A program made the translations under genes and the position numbers. The notes under the pieces were generated by a model. It saw only the letters and a list, made by a program, of their open reading frames with translations. It had not been told where the DNA came from and did not search any database. From Pseudomonas sp. ANT_H4 (GTDB taxonomy: Bacteria > Pseudomonadota > Gammaproteobacteria > Pseudomonadales > Pseudomonadaceae), in assembly GCF_008369295.1 (NCBI RefSeq), contig NZ_VOBG01000001.1, positions 124,001 to 188,000 on the forward strand: a DNA stretch of 64,000 nucleotides, written 5' to 3'. This document shows positions 1 through 8,837 of this stretch, in pieces (within the stretch, counting starts at the first letter, position 1; every line of letters begins with the position of its first letter).

Positions 1-1
1 C

Positions 2-1177
2 CTGCTGCGCTCGCTGCGGGCGCTGTCGGCCAACCTGGCGACCCTCGACCGCTTGCTCAGCGACGCCAGCAACCCCGACAGCCTGGCGGATGCCACAGAC
101 AGCAACCTGCTGGACCGCTCGCCACGCAACCTCAAGGAAATGTGGACGCGCCTGCGTACCCAACTGACACCGACGTCCTTGTTGTTCCGCCACGCCCTGC
201 GCCTGTCCCTGGCGCTGAGCATCGGCTACTTCATGGTGCATCTGATCCACCCTTCCCAAGGTTACTGGATCATCCTCACCACCCTGTTCGTGTGCCAGCC
301 GAACTACGGCGCCACCCGGCGCAAGCTCGGCCAGCGAATCATCGGCACCGCCATCGGCCTGACCGTGGCCTGGGCGCTGTTCGACCTGTTCCCAAGCCCA
401 CTGGTGCAATCGATGTTCGCCATCGCCGCCGGCCTGGTGTTCTTTATCAACCGCACCACCCGCTACACCCTGGCGACGGCGGCGATCACCCTGATGGTGC
501 TGTTCTGCTTCAACCAGGTGGGCGATGGCTACGGGCTGTTCCTGCCGCGACTGTTCGATACCTTGCTCGGCAGCCTGATTGCCGGGTTGGCGGTGTTCCT
601 GTTCCTGCCGGACTGGCAGGGCCGACGCCTGAACAAAGTGCTGGCCAACACCCTGACCTGCAACAGCATCTACCTGCGGCAAATCATGCAGCAATATGGC
701 GCAGGCAAAAGCGACGACCTCGCTTACCGCCTGGCCCGCCGTAACGCCCACAACGCCGATGCGGCACTGTCCACCACCCTGGCCAATATGCTGATGGAGC
801 CGGGGCATTTCCGTAAGGAAGCCGACGTGGGCTTTCGCTTCCTGGTGCTGTCTCACACCTTGCTCAGCTACCTGTCGGGGCTGGGTGCACACCGCGAAAC
901 CCAGTTACCGGCCGAGGTGCGCGCACACTTGATCGAAGGCGCTGGCAAAACCCTGGCGGCGAGCATCGACGAGATCGCCACGGGGCTGGCCAACAAACAG
1001 CCGATCGCAATTCAGAGCGATACCGAGGAAGCACTGGCGGTTGAGCTGGAACAGATGCCCGATGAGATCGACGAAGGGCAGCGGTTGGTGCAGACGCAGT
1101 TGGCGTTGATTTGTCGACAGCTGGGGCCGTTGCGGACGTTGGCAACGCATCTGATCAAGGACACCAGCGCCGCGTGA
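2..1177 (+). CDS. yccS: YccS/FUSC-family inner-membrane protein, C-terminal part
   Basis: The open frame runs in from the left edge, so the N-terminus is missing; an internal Leu-rich stretch precedes the first possible start at 53. The visible C-terminal portion has several hydrophobic segments (around the motifs WIILTTLFVCQPNYGATRR and LPRLFDTLLGSLIAGLAVF) followed by a soluble helical tail, as in YccS/YhfK-type proteins with FUSC domains. Members of this family are inner-membrane proteins of poorly known function, sometimes proposed to be efflux-related. The gene converges on a binding-protein gene only 4 bp away. The family call is good; the substrate is unknown. Confidence 0.85.
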   Translation: MLRSLRALSANLATLDRLLSDASNPDSLADATDSNLLDRSPRNLKEMWTRLRTQLTPTSLLFRHALRLSLALSIGYFMVHLIHPSQGYWIILTTLFVCQPNYGATRRKLGQRIIGTAIGLTVAWALFDLFPSPLVQSMFAIAAGLVFFINRTTRYTLATAAITLMVLFCFNQVGDGYGLFLPRLFDTLLGSLIAGLAVFLFLPDWQGRRLNKVLANTLTCNSIYLRQIMQQYGAGKSDDLAYRLARRNAHNADAALSTTLANMLMEPGHFRKEADVGFRFLVLSHTLLSYLSGLGAHRETQLPAEVRAHLIEGAGKTLAASIDEIATGLANKQPIAIQSDTEEALAVELEQMPDEIDEGQRLVQTQLALICRQLGPLRTLATHLIKDTSAA

Positions 1178-1181
1178 ACCG

Positions 1182-1919
1182 CTACATCCCGTGCTGCTTC
1201 AACAACTTTGCATAACTGCCATCGGCCTTCATCCTGGCAATCTCCCGATCAAACCCGGCAACGATTTGCTTGTGCTGCGGATTTTTCAGGCTGACCAGGA
1301 TATGCAGGCTGTTTTCACTCAACGGCTTGGGCAGAAACTCCACCGCATTGCGCACCCTGGCTGACTCACGGGCCAGGTAGTAGCGGGCGACAAACTCATC
1401 TTCCACCGTCAGCCGAACCCGTTGTGCCGCCAGCATGCGCACGGCCATGGCGAAGTTATGCACAGGGACCTTCTGAAATTGCAGGTCGCGGTCGAAGTCC
1501 GCCGAATAGGCATAGCCGCGCACCACGGCGACAGGATAGTCGTGCAGTTGCTGCAGGTTCTGGAACTCGATGGGGTCGTCTCGGCGCTTGAGAAATCGCA
1601 CCCTGTTAAGCAAATACTCGTCGGAAAACTGCCCCAACTGCGTACGCGCTTCGTCGTACCAGGCGTTGACCAGCACGTCATAGCGCCCGTCACCTACGCC
1701 CATCAACGCCCTAGCCCAGGGCACCTGTTCAAAATTACTGGGATAGCCCGCACGGGCCAGCGCGGTGCTGACGATGTCGGTGGCCAATCCGCCATTGACC
1801 AGCGTGGCGTCGGTAAACGGCGGCCAGGCATCTGCCACCAGGCGCAAGCGTTCTGCGATGGCCGTCTGAGCCAGCAACAGCAATCCGAGCAAAGCAACGG
1901 CACGAGACAATCGCGGCAT
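1182..1919 (-). CDS. Periplasmic substrate-binding protein (SBP family 3-like)
   Basis: A 245-residue protein with a clear Sec signal peptide (hydrophobic core LLGLLLLAQTAIA, cleavage near residue 22) followed by RLRLVADAWPPFTD, the typical start of family 3 amino-acid-type binding proteins. No permease or ATPase gene is adjacent, so it is an orphan binding protein, as is common in Pseudomonas. The ligand cannot be read from the sequence. It resembles the orphan binding protein at 27745-28536 in length and layout. Confidence 0.85.
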   Translation of the reverse strand: MPRLSRAVALLGLLLLAQTAIAERLRLVADAWPPFTDATLVNGGLATDIVSTALARAGYPSNFEQVPWARALMGVGDGRYDVLVNAWYDEARTQLGQFSDEYLLNRVRFLKRRDDPIEFQNLQQLHDYPVAVVRGYAYSADFDRDLQFQKVPVHNFAMAVRMLAAQRVRLTVEDEFVARYYLARESARVRNAVEFLPKPLSENSLHILVSLKNPQHKQIVAGFDREIARMKADGSYAKLLKQHGM

Positions 1920-2186
1920 GCTTGAGGTCCTTGCGCAGCGAGCAAATGCTTACGGGGGATGGCGCCTGGCAGGCAGTGATCCGCATCACGCCCAGGCCCT
2001 GACTGTAGCTCATCACTCGCGCTGTACAGCAGATTACACAAAGAAGTCAGCGGCTGGAGCACTCAATGATGGCGATTTGACGCCACTCGAAATATAGCTG
2101 GCTTTTCAGGGGTTTGCACAACCCATAAAGACAGTTGCCAGCCACGGGATTACTATCCCAGGCCGGTACTTATTCGAGATATAACA

Positions 2187-2639
2187 ATGACTGTCGATTG
2201 GGTCTGCAAACACCACAATGATCTGGGCAAGGAACAGTTGTACGCAATTTTGCGCCTGCGGGTGGAGGTCTTCGTTGTCGAGCAACAGTGCGTTTATCAG
2301 GACCTCGACGGCCAGGACCTGGAAGGTGATACCCATCACCTGATGGCCTGGAACGACGATCAATTGGTAGCCTACCTGCGCCTGCTGGACCCGGACCTCC
2401 ACGGCGGTGACCTGATAATAGGCCGCGTGATCGTCGCACCGAGTGCACGGGGTACCGGTCTTGGTCATCAGATGATGGATGAAGCGCTCAGGCAGGCGCA
2501 CAAGAACTGGCCTGAAGTACCGATCTATCTGTCGGCCCAGGCGCATTTGCAGGGGTATTACGGGCGGTACGGGTTTGTGGTGGTCGGGGAGGAATATCTT
2601 GAAGATGATATTCCTCATATCGGGATGCGCCGGGCCTAG
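2187..2639 (+). CDS. elaA: GNAT family N-acetyltransferase, ElaA type
   Basis: A 150-residue single-domain protein of normal length for ElaA. The N-terminus (LGKEQLYAILRLRVEVFVVEQ) and the acetyl-CoA-binding segment (GRVIVAPSARGTGLGHQMM, containing the R-G-x-G-x-G pyrophosphate loop) are typical. It presumably acetylates a small-molecule amine or protein in the cytoplasm; the acceptor is unknown. Its stop codon overlaps the end of the convergent wHTH gene by a few bases. Confidence 0.9.
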   Translation: MTVDWVCKHHNDLGKEQLYAILRLRVEVFVVEQQCVYQDLDGQDLEGDTHHLMAWNDDQLVAYLRLLDPDLHGGDLIIGRVIVAPSARGTGLGHQMMDEALRQAHKNWPEVPIYLSAQAHLQGYYGRYGFVVVGEEYLEDDIPHIGMRRA

Positions 2640-2932
2640 GGGTATCCCAACACTTGCTTGATCGGCGACAGATTTGCCTCGATCCACCGCCGATCAATCG
2701 CACCCCAACTGCGAATCCGATAGTGCCCAGCATGATTGCGGGCGCCGTCTTCCTGTTCAAACTCACAGACGATATCCAGATCCGCCAACGCCGCAATCGT
2801 ATCCTGGGCCGTGCGCCGGGGCATACCCGTCACCTCGGTCAGCGCCGGGACGCTGCTGGCCAACTTGCTGTCGATCAGATACGCCACATACAGGCGGCGA
2901 TAGAAGCTGCTTTTGGTCTTGCTGACATCCAT
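2636..2932 (-). CDS. Small winged-helix DNA-binding protein
   Basis: A 98-residue protein from the start MDVSKTK. The sequence LTEVTGMPRRTAQDTIAALADL reads as a helix-turn-helix followed by a wing, typical of short wHTH proteins. The upstream alternative start at 2980 would add 16 residues of low quality and overlap the preceding gene. It lies 20 bp downstream of the metallopeptidase gene on the same strand, so the two are probably co-transcribed. The target is unknown; it could be a transcriptional regulator of the pair. Confidence 0.75.
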   Translation of the reverse strand: MDVSKTKSSFYRRLYVAYLIDSKLASSVPALTEVTGMPRRTAQDTIAALADLDIVCEFEQEDGARNHAGHYRIRSWGAIDRRWIEANLSPIKQVLGYP

Positions 2933-2952
2933 GCTCGGTAGCCTTTTGGAAG

Positions 2953-3453
2953 TTAGGTCTTGACCTGCAAATCGCGCCAAGTCAGGTATACCCGCAGGTC
3001 AAACTCCACCTGATGGTAGCCGGGCAGCATATGTTCGCAGAGCTTGTAAAATGCCTTGTTGTGGTCCGACTCCTTGAAGTGTGCCAGTTCGTGGACGACG
3101 ATCATTCGCAAGAACTCGGGCGCTGCGTCCTTGAACAACGAAGCGATGCGGATTTCTTTCTTGGACTTGAGGTTACCGCCCTGCACCCGGGAAATAGTGG
3201 TGTGCAGGCCCAGTGCGCGATGGGTCAGGTCCAGGCGGTTGTCGAACAATACTTTGTCGATGGCCGGCGCGTTACGCAGATGGTCCTGCTTCAAGGCCTG
3301 CGCATAGCTGTACAAGGCCTTGTCGCTCTGTACACCGTGGCGCTCGGGATAACGCTGGCTCAGGTAGTCGCTCAACTGATCCTTGGCGATCAATTGACGT
3401 ACTTGGTCTTGCAGGGAAGCCGGGTAGGCCTGGAGGTATTTCAGCGCGGTCAT
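2953..3453 (-). CDS. YgjP/M48-like zinc metallopeptidase
   Basis: About 166 residues from MTALKYLQAYP. It contains the gluzincin motif HELAHFKESDH near the C-terminus (HExxH plus a nearby His), as in YgjP-like/DUF45 metallopeptidases. No signal peptide or membrane segment is seen, so it is likely cytoplasmic. The longer frame to 3543 starts in sequence with no resemblance to the family. It is followed by a small wHTH gene in the same direction. The substrate is unknown. Confidence 0.85.
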   Translation of the reverse strand: MTALKYLQAYPASLQDQVRQLIAKDQLSDYLSQRYPERHGVQSDKALYSYAQALKQDHLRNAPAIDKVLFDNRLDLTHRALGLHTTISRVQGGNLKSKKEIRIASLFKDAAPEFLRMIVVHELAHFKESDHNKAFYKLCEHMLPGYHQVEFDLRVYLTWRDLQVKT

Positions 3454-3496
3454 GGCGTCAACAACGGGGATTTGAAAGGTCGCCAGTGTAGCGAAT

Positions 3497-5620
3497 TCAG
3501 CGGGGCGCCGCGCGCAAGGCGAAAGGTTGCGGCCAGTCGGCAACCTCTTCGGCCGTCAGCGGTTGAGCCACCAGTGACCCCTGAATAAACTGGCAGCCAT
3601 TGGCTTTGAGCCATTGGCACTGCTCCTGGGTCTCGACTCCCTCGGCAATCACCAGCAAATCGAAATGCCGGCACAGCTCGATAATACTGCGGGCCATGGC
3701 GGCATCCCGTGGCGAGTCCGGTAGGCGGGCAATCAATTGCGGATCGAGTTTCAAGGTATCGAACTCAAGATCACGCAAGTGCGCCAGGGAACAGGCGCCC
3801 AAACCAAAATCATCCAGGGCGATACGTACCCCGACCATCCTCAACAACCTGAGTTGCTTGGCCGACTCCTCGGCGTTGTGCATCAAGCTTTCTTCACTGA
3901 TTTCCACCTCCAACTGCCGCCCTTGCAACCCATGTCGCTCCAGCACCTGCTGCAGTTGAACGGCGAGGTTGGGCATATTGAACTGGCTGCTGCTCAGGCT
4001 CACGCTTAGTACCAACTCATCGCTGAACGCCTGGGTCCAGGCCTTTCGCTGGATCGCCACCTGCTGGTAGATCCAGTTACTGAGCTGGCTGATCAGCCGC
4101 GCCTCTTCCAGCAACGGCAGAAACAACCCAGGCGGTACGTCGCCAACGCTGGGGTGCTGCCAGCGCAACAGCGCCTCGACCCCACGCAAATGACCATCGC
4201 CCAGAGATACCTGCGGCTGGTACACCAGGGTGAACTCCTTGTTGTCGATGGCGGTGCGCACACTGTCTTCGAGCATCAAGCGCGAGCGCGCCCGGCCGTT
4301 CATTTCCTGATCGTAATAGCGGTATTGCTGACGCCCTGCGCGCTTGGCTTCATACATGGCGATGTCCGCCGCGCGCAGCAGGCCGTCCAGGTCGGAGCCG
4401 CAGTCAGGAAACGTGGCAATGCCAATACTGACGCCGAGCATCACATCCAGCCCCTCGACCTGCTGACAGATCGACACCCGCTCAATCAGCTTCTCGGCGA
4501 TCTTCGCTGCCTGCTCCGGGAACTCCAGCTCCAGCAGCACGGTGAACTCATCACCGCCCATGCGTCCGAGAATGTCGTATGAACGCAAGCATGCCTTCAA
4601 TTGCTCCGAGACCCAGCACAGCACCCTGTCACCGGCGTCGTGCCCCAGGGAATCGTTGACCCGCTTGAAGCCGTCCAGGTCCAGATACAGCAAGACCAGG
4701 GAGTGCTCGCTGCGCTCACCGCGCAACAGGATGGTCTCCACAGCCTGATGGAACCCGCGCCGATTGAGCAGGCCGGTTAGCGGGTCAGTAACCGCCTGGA
4801 ACTCCAGTTGCTGGTGCAAATGGCGCACCTCAGACATGTCCAGCACCGTGACCACCATGGCCTTCTGCTCGGCGGGCAAGGGTGCGCAAGACATCGCCAC
4901 CGGTAGTTGCTGACCAGGGGCGGTGCGCAGGATGGCGTCGTGCAGGCGCCAGGTCTCGCCTCGGCGATAGCCGGCGTACAGCTCGGAGTCGGACCAGCCG
5001 GGCACCTGGGGCTTTTGCAGGAAGCTGAGGAATTCCTTGCCCTGCAACTCATTGACCGAGGCATTGAGCAGACGCGAAATTGCCGGGTTGGCGTAGCTGA
5101 TCACACCGTCTTCGCCTACCACCAGAATGCCCTCGGCGGCGTTGTCCAGCACCGAGGCATTGAAGGCACGAGCTGACTCCAGGTCATGACTCAAGCGCTG
5201 CAGGGCCCGGCGGCCGCTCTGATGCTCCAGCAGGGCCTGGACCTTGGGCTTGAGGATATGGGGGTCGAAGGGTTTGAACAGGTAATCGATCGCGCCGCTG
5301 GCATAGCCTTCCAGCACCGCCGCCGGCGATTGCGCATTGGCGCTTAGGAAAATGATCGGTGTCATCCGGGTGCGTTGGCTGCCACGCATCAGTCGGGCGA
5401 CTTCAAAGCCGTCCATGCCGGGCATCCGTACATCCAGCAGTACCAGGTCGACATCGTGCTCCAGCAACAACTCAAGGGCTTCAAGACCCGAGCCGGCAGT
5501 CACGACCTGCCAATCCTCACGCTGCAAAAGCGCGCGCATGCTGATCAGGTTTTCAGGGTAGTCATCGACCACCAAGAGAACTGAAGTGCCTTCGCCGGGC
5601 TTGATTGAAGCGCATGCCAT
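3497..5620 (-). CDS. REC-PAS-GGDEF-EAL cyclic-di-GMP regulator
   Basis: A 707-residue multidomain protein; the start is chosen at MACASIKPG, preceded by an AGGAAGAG ribosome site. It has a REC domain (about 13-130, phospho-acceptor D63 in LVLLDVRMPGMDG), a PAS domain (about 155-270), a GGDEF domain (intact RMGGDEF near 355) and an EAL domain (450-700). An inhibitory-site-like RxxD (RSYD) sits five residues before GGDEF. The GGDEF active site looks functional. The EAL domain keeps EALLRW, DDFG and AEGVE, but the usual VNLS Asn is Ser (SVSLSSSQ) and loop 6 reads DDFGLGACS instead of DDFGTGYSS. It is probably a diguanylate cyclase controlled by phosphorylation, with a weakened phosphodiesterase. 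No cognate kinase gene is adjacent. Confidence 0.93.
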   Translation of the reverse strand: MACASIKPGEGTSVLLVVDDYPENLISMRALLQREDWQVVTAGSGLEALELLLEHDVDLVLLDVRMPGMDGFEVARLMRGSQRTRMTPIIFLSANAQSPAAVLEGYASGAIDYLFKPFDPHILKPKVQALLEHQSGRRALQRLSHDLESARAFNASVLDNAAEGILVVGEDGVISYANPAISRLLNASVNELQGKEFLSFLQKPQVPGWSDSELYAGYRRGETWRLHDAILRTAPGQQLPVAMSCAPLPAEQKAMVVTVLDMSEVRHLHQQLEFQAVTDPLTGLLNRRGFHQAVETILLRGERSEHSLVLLYLDLDGFKRVNDSLGHDAGDRVLCWVSEQLKACLRSYDILGRMGGDEFTVLLELEFPEQAAKIAEKLIERVSICQQVEGLDVMLGVSIGIATFPDCGSDLDGLLRAADIAMYEAKRAGRQQYRYYDQEMNGRARSRLMLEDSVRTAIDNKEFTLVYQPQVSLGDGHLRGVEALLRWQHPSVGDVPPGLFLPLLEEARLISQLSNWIYQQVAIQRKAWTQAFSDELVLSVSLSSSQFNMPNLAVQLQQVLERHGLQGRQLEVEISEESLMHNAEESAKQLRLLRMVGVRIALDDFGLGACSLAHLRDLEFDTLKLDPQLIARLPDSPRDAAMARSIIELCRHFDLLVIAEGVETQEQCQWLKANGCQFIQGSLVAQPLTAEEVADWPQPFALRAAPR

Positions 5621-5929
5621 GTTGCATCTCTTCCTTGAGGAGCCACTCCGGTCACTTTTGAGAAAAAGCCGGACAAACATTGAGGACTCACTCTAGCCCT
5701 GGATCCAATAAAGCAGAAGTGACGACAGTGCCATCATTGCGCCAACGGCCATACAACCGACTAACGGTAAGTGCCCACAGCCCCCGCTTTATGGGGAACA
5801 TGGCTTTTTGACATTCTACTGACGTCAATAACCCGCCACAAAATCATTAACAATCTATTACCAGGCGCTTATAAAGAATCCGCGAACCCTCGGGCCACGG
5901 CCTTCTTCCTCCTATTAAAGGCGTACTCA
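5621..5929. other. Intergenic region between the GGDEF-EAL and PL7 genes
   Basis: A 309-bp divergent intergenic stretch. It must hold the promoters for the leftward REC-PAS-GGDEF-EAL gene and the rightward lyase gene. A TTGACA-like hexamer lies at 5808-5813 and a TATAAA at 5870-5875, but they are not correctly spaced as a pair, so I do not call a promoter. An open frame entering from 5771 reaches the lyase but shows no family resemblance before 5930. No RNA gene or clear hairpin is seen. Confidence 0.5.
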
Positions 5930-6595
5930 ATGATTGATCTGTCCACCTGGAACCTGAGCATTCCCGTTGGCTCCCCGCCCACCACCATCGACACCCCCAA
6001 ACTGCTCAGCGGTTTCAAGGACCAATACTTCCAGGCCGAAGACAGCAGCGTGCAGTTCTGGTCCCCGGTCACCGGGACGCGCACCGAAAACGCCATTTAC
6101 CCTCGCAGTGAACTGCGGGAAACCTACGCCGACGGTCGCCTGCGCAACTGGATGTATCCGGACGCCGACAATTACCTGCGCGCCACCCTGGCCATCAATC
6201 AGGTGCCGTCTTCCGGCAAGATCGTCATCGGCCAGATCCACGCCTATGACAGCCAGAAACCGCTGATAAAAGTCGAATACCAGTACAAGGAAAAAACCCA
6301 GACCGGCAACATCGTCGCCAAAGTCCGCATGCGCCCGGATGACAGCGAAGGCCGGGTGATCATCGTCGCCGAGAATGTGCCATTGGAGCGTAACTTCACC
6401 TACGTCATCCACTTGAACCGCGCAGGCCTGTTGAGCGTCGAAGCCGCCAACGGCCAATGGAACGAACGCATCGGTGCCGCCTGGGGGAAAAAGCCGCTGT
6501 ACTTCAAGGCCGGGGTCTACGTGCAAGACAACAGCGGCGAGAGCAAGGAAGGCGGCAAAGTGACCTTTGCCAAGCTGGATATCGATCACGACTAA
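5930..6595 (+). CDS. Polysaccharide lyase family 7 (alginate lyase)
   Basis: A 221-residue single-domain protein starting at MIDLSTWNLSIPV, where family resemblance begins. The three PL7 signature motifs are present: RSELRE (about 61-66), QIHAYD (about 103-108) and YFKAGVYVQ near the C-terminus. These residues bind alginate and catalyse beta-elimination. No signal peptide is seen with this start, and the upstream extension does not supply a convincing one, so it may act inside the cell or leave by another route. The final motif has Val where YFKAGVYNQ is usual. Confidence 0.9.
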   Translation: MIDLSTWNLSIPVGSPPTTIDTPKLLSGFKDQYFQAEDSSVQFWSPVTGTRTENAIYPRSELRETYADGRLRNWMYPDADNYLRATLAINQVPSSGKIVIGQIHAYDSQKPLIKVEYQYKEKTQTGNIVAKVRMRPDDSEGRVIIVAENVPLERNFTYVIHLNRAGLLSVEAANGQWNERIGAAWGKKPLYFKAGVYVQDNSGESKEGGKVTFAKLDIDHD

Positions 6596-6725
6596 CACTC
6601 TGATCATTCTCACGACGCTTTAGGACAGAACCGCGACCCAGGGTCTCGACTTTTTTGTAGGACGATCCGAGTATGGCGCCGCACACGCGCAATACCCCCT
6701 ACAAGAAAGTCATGGAGACTCGCCA

Positions 6726-7955
6726 ATGCCATTTACTCGCACATTGCTCGCCCTCTCACTGGGCATGGTTCTGCTGCAAAACCCAACCTTCGCCGCCCCG
6801 CCACTGTCGATGACCGACGGGGTGGCGCAGGTCAATATCCAGGACAGCAACGCCTGGGTCGAAATCAACAAAGCCGCCTTCGAACACAACATCCGCACCC
6901 TGCAAACCACTCTCGCCGACAAGTCGAAAATCTGCGCCGTGCTCAAGGCTGATGCCTACGGCCATGGCATTGGTTTGCTGATGCCGTCGGTGATCAAGCT
7001 GGGTGTGCCCTGCGTCGGCATCGCCAGCAACGAAGAAGCCCGCGTGGTACGCGAAAGCGGCTTCAAGGGCCAACTGATCCGCGTACGCACAGCCGCCTTG
7101 AGCGAGCTGGAAGCGGCACTGCCCTATAACGTCGAAGAGTTGGTGGGCAATCTGGATTTCGCGGTGCGCGCCAGCCTGATCGCCGAACACCACGGCCGCC
7201 CACTGGTGGTCCACCTGGGCCTGAACTCCAGCGGTATGAGCCGCAACGGCGTGGAAATGACCACCGCCCAAGGCCGCCGCGATGCCGTCGCCATCACCAA
7301 AGTGCCGAACCTTGAAGTGAAGGCGATCATGACCCACTTCGCCGTTGAAGACGCCGCCGACGTACGCACCGGCCTCAAGTCCTTCAACGAACAGGCCAAC
7401 TGGCTGATCAACGTCGCCCAACTGGACCGCAGCAAAATCACCCTGCACGCCGCCAACTCCTTCGCCACCCTGGAAGTGCCCGAGTCGCGCCTGGACATGG
7501 TTCGCCCAGGCGGCCTGCTGTTTGGCGACACCGTACCGGCGTTTACCGAATACAAGCGGGTGATGCAGTTCAAGTCCCATGTGGCGTCGGTCAACAGCTA
7601 CCCAAAGGGCAACACCGTTGGCTATGACCGCACCTACACCCTGGCGCGGGATTCGAAACTGGCTAACATTACCGTGGGTTATTCCGATGGCTATCGCCGC
7701 GCGTTCACCAACAAAGGCATCGTGCTGATCAATGGCCATCGCGTGCCGGTGGTGGGCAAAGTGTCGATGAATACGTTGATGGTCGATGTCACCGATGTGC
7801 CGACCGTAAAGAGTGGGGATGAGGTGGTGTTGTTTGGCAAGCAGGGCAATGCGCAGATTGCCCAAGCGGAAGTCGAGGACATCAACGGGGCATTGTTGGC
7901 AGACTTGTATACGGTTTGGGGTAACTCCAACCCGAAAGTCCTAGTCGACAAATAA
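6726..7955 (+). CDS. bsr: Periplasmic broad-specificity amino-acid racemase (Alr family)
   Basis: A 409-residue PLP enzyme with an N-terminal signal peptide (LLALSLGMVLL, cleavage near TFAA), unlike cytoplasmic alanine racemases. The PLP lysine is K74 in AVLKADAYGHG, and the catalytic Tyr is near 319 in VGYSDGY. This layout matches the exported Alr-like broad-specificity racemases (Bsr/BAR) of Pseudomonas and Vibrio, which make non-canonical D-amino acids in the periplasm. A GGAG ribosome site precedes the start. Confidence 0.88.
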   Translation: MPFTRTLLALSLGMVLLQNPTFAAPPLSMTDGVAQVNIQDSNAWVEINKAAFEHNIRTLQTTLADKSKICAVLKADAYGHGIGLLMPSVIKLGVPCVGIASNEEARVVRESGFKGQLIRVRTAALSELEAALPYNVEELVGNLDFAVRASLIAEHHGRPLVVHLGLNSSGMSRNGVEMTTAQGRRDAVAITKVPNLEVKAIMTHFAVEDAADVRTGLKSFNEQANWLINVAQLDRSKITLHAANSFATLEVPESRLDMVRPGGLLFGDTVPAFTEYKRVMQFKSHVASVNSYPKGNTVGYDRTYTLARDSKLANITVGYSDGYRRAFTNKGIVLINGHRVPVVGKVSMNTLMVDVTDVPTVKSGDEVVLFGKQGNAQIAQAEVEDINGALLADLYTVWGNSNPKVLVDK

Positions 7956-7979
7956 CCTTTAAAGGGGACGCCCATTACC

Positions 7980-8663
7980 TCAAGCGACGGACAAGCCCAA
8001 CTCGGATAACAACATCGACGCCTGGGCTTTGGAAATCACGGCGCCTTTGAAAAGTTTGGCATCACTGAGCCTGAACCCACTCAAGTCCGCACCCCGCAGG
8101 TCGGCACCGGCGAAATTGGCGCCGTTGATACGGGTATGGGCCAGGCTGCAGTCGATCAATTCGGCTTTACGAAAATCTGCGTCCGACAGGTCACTGTCGG
8201 AGAAATCCAGGGTATCGAGGGTGGTTCGGGCAAAGGACAGCCCGGACAAAAAAGCACTGTTGAGCAGCGTCTCAGTGAACGTCAAACCCAGGGAGGCGCA
8301 ATGGGTGAAGTTGGCACCGGTCAGCTTGCAGTTGGAGAAACTGGCCTGAGACAGCTTGCTGCGCTGCCAGCGAGTGTTGTTCAGGTCGCACCCGGTGAAC
8401 ACCGCTTCCAGCAGATTGGCCGCCTCGAAAACCGCGTGGGCTGCCCGGCAACTTTTCCACTGCGTGCCCTCAAGCCGCGCCCCGAGAAAGCACGTCTGGA
8501 CCAGGATACAGCGCTCAAACACCCAATGATCCAGCACCAAGCGCGACAAGTCGGTACCGCTCAAGTCGACACCGATCAAGCGCAATGGCCCGCCGTGGGC
8601 GCCCATCAAGGCTTCCAGCTCCTCGCGTTGCAAGGTGCCTCCTTCGATATCGGTATGCTGCAT
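7980..8663 (-). CDS. Pentapeptide-repeat protein
   Basis: About 227 residues from MQHTDIEGG, preceded by GGAGG. It carries long runs of A(D/N)LXX pentapeptides (e.g. ANFAGADLRGADLSGFRL), which fold as a right-handed quadrilateral beta-helix. No enzyme domain is present. Such proteins can mimic DNA (Qnr/MfpA), but nothing here shows a specific partner. It converges with the racemase gene with a 24-bp gap. Confidence 0.85.
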   Translation of the reverse strand: MQHTDIEGGTLQREELEALMGAHGGPLRLIGVDLSGTDLSRLVLDHWVFERCILVQTCFLGARLEGTQWKSCRAAHAVFEAANLLEAVFTGCDLNNTRWQRSKLSQASFSNCKLTGANFTHCASLGLTFTETLLNSAFLSGLSFARTTLDTLDFSDSDLSDADFRKAELIDCSLAHTRINGANFAGADLRGADLSGFRLSDAKLFKGAVISKAQASMLLSELGLSVA

Positions 8664-8732
8664 GGGGCCTCCGGGCAATGGCCGAACCAAATTGAGGCGC
8701 GAGTTTAACCCGACGCTGCCTATCGACATATA

Positions 8733-8776
8733 TTTAAGGGGACGGATCTATTTAGCAGTTAAATCGATCGCCCTTT
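8733..8776. repeat. Imperfect palindrome with AAGGGGACGGATC core
   Basis: The sequence AAGGGGACGGATCTATTTA is followed after a short centre by its approximate reverse complement (AAATCGATCGCCCTTT). A related half element, TTTAAAGGGGACGCCC, lies at 7957-7973, at the other end of the pentapeptide gene. The AAGGGGAC core resembles dispersed repeats common in pseudomonads. Its function is unknown. Confidence 0.45.
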
Positions 8777-8794
8777 CAATGAATAACTCGGCAA

Positions 8795-8822
8795 AAAAAA
8801 CCCGCATCACTGCGGGTTTTTT
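8795..8822 (-). terminator. Rho-independent terminator of fba
   Basis: The stem AACCCGCA / TGCGGGTT with a TCAC loop is flanked by A and T tracts on the two sides. It lies just past the fba stop codon and would also work in the other direction. Confidence 0.85.
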
Positions 8823-8837
8823 ATAAACGCTTGAGGC

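Noticed and set aside
5808..5836. TTGACA hexamer as a promoter for the lyase gene
   Set aside because: No acceptable -10 is found 16-18 bp downstream.
5771..5929. Upstream extension of the alginate lyase frame
   Set aside because: The first 53 codons show no PL7 similarity and no usable signal peptide; the ATG at 5930 starts the domain directly.
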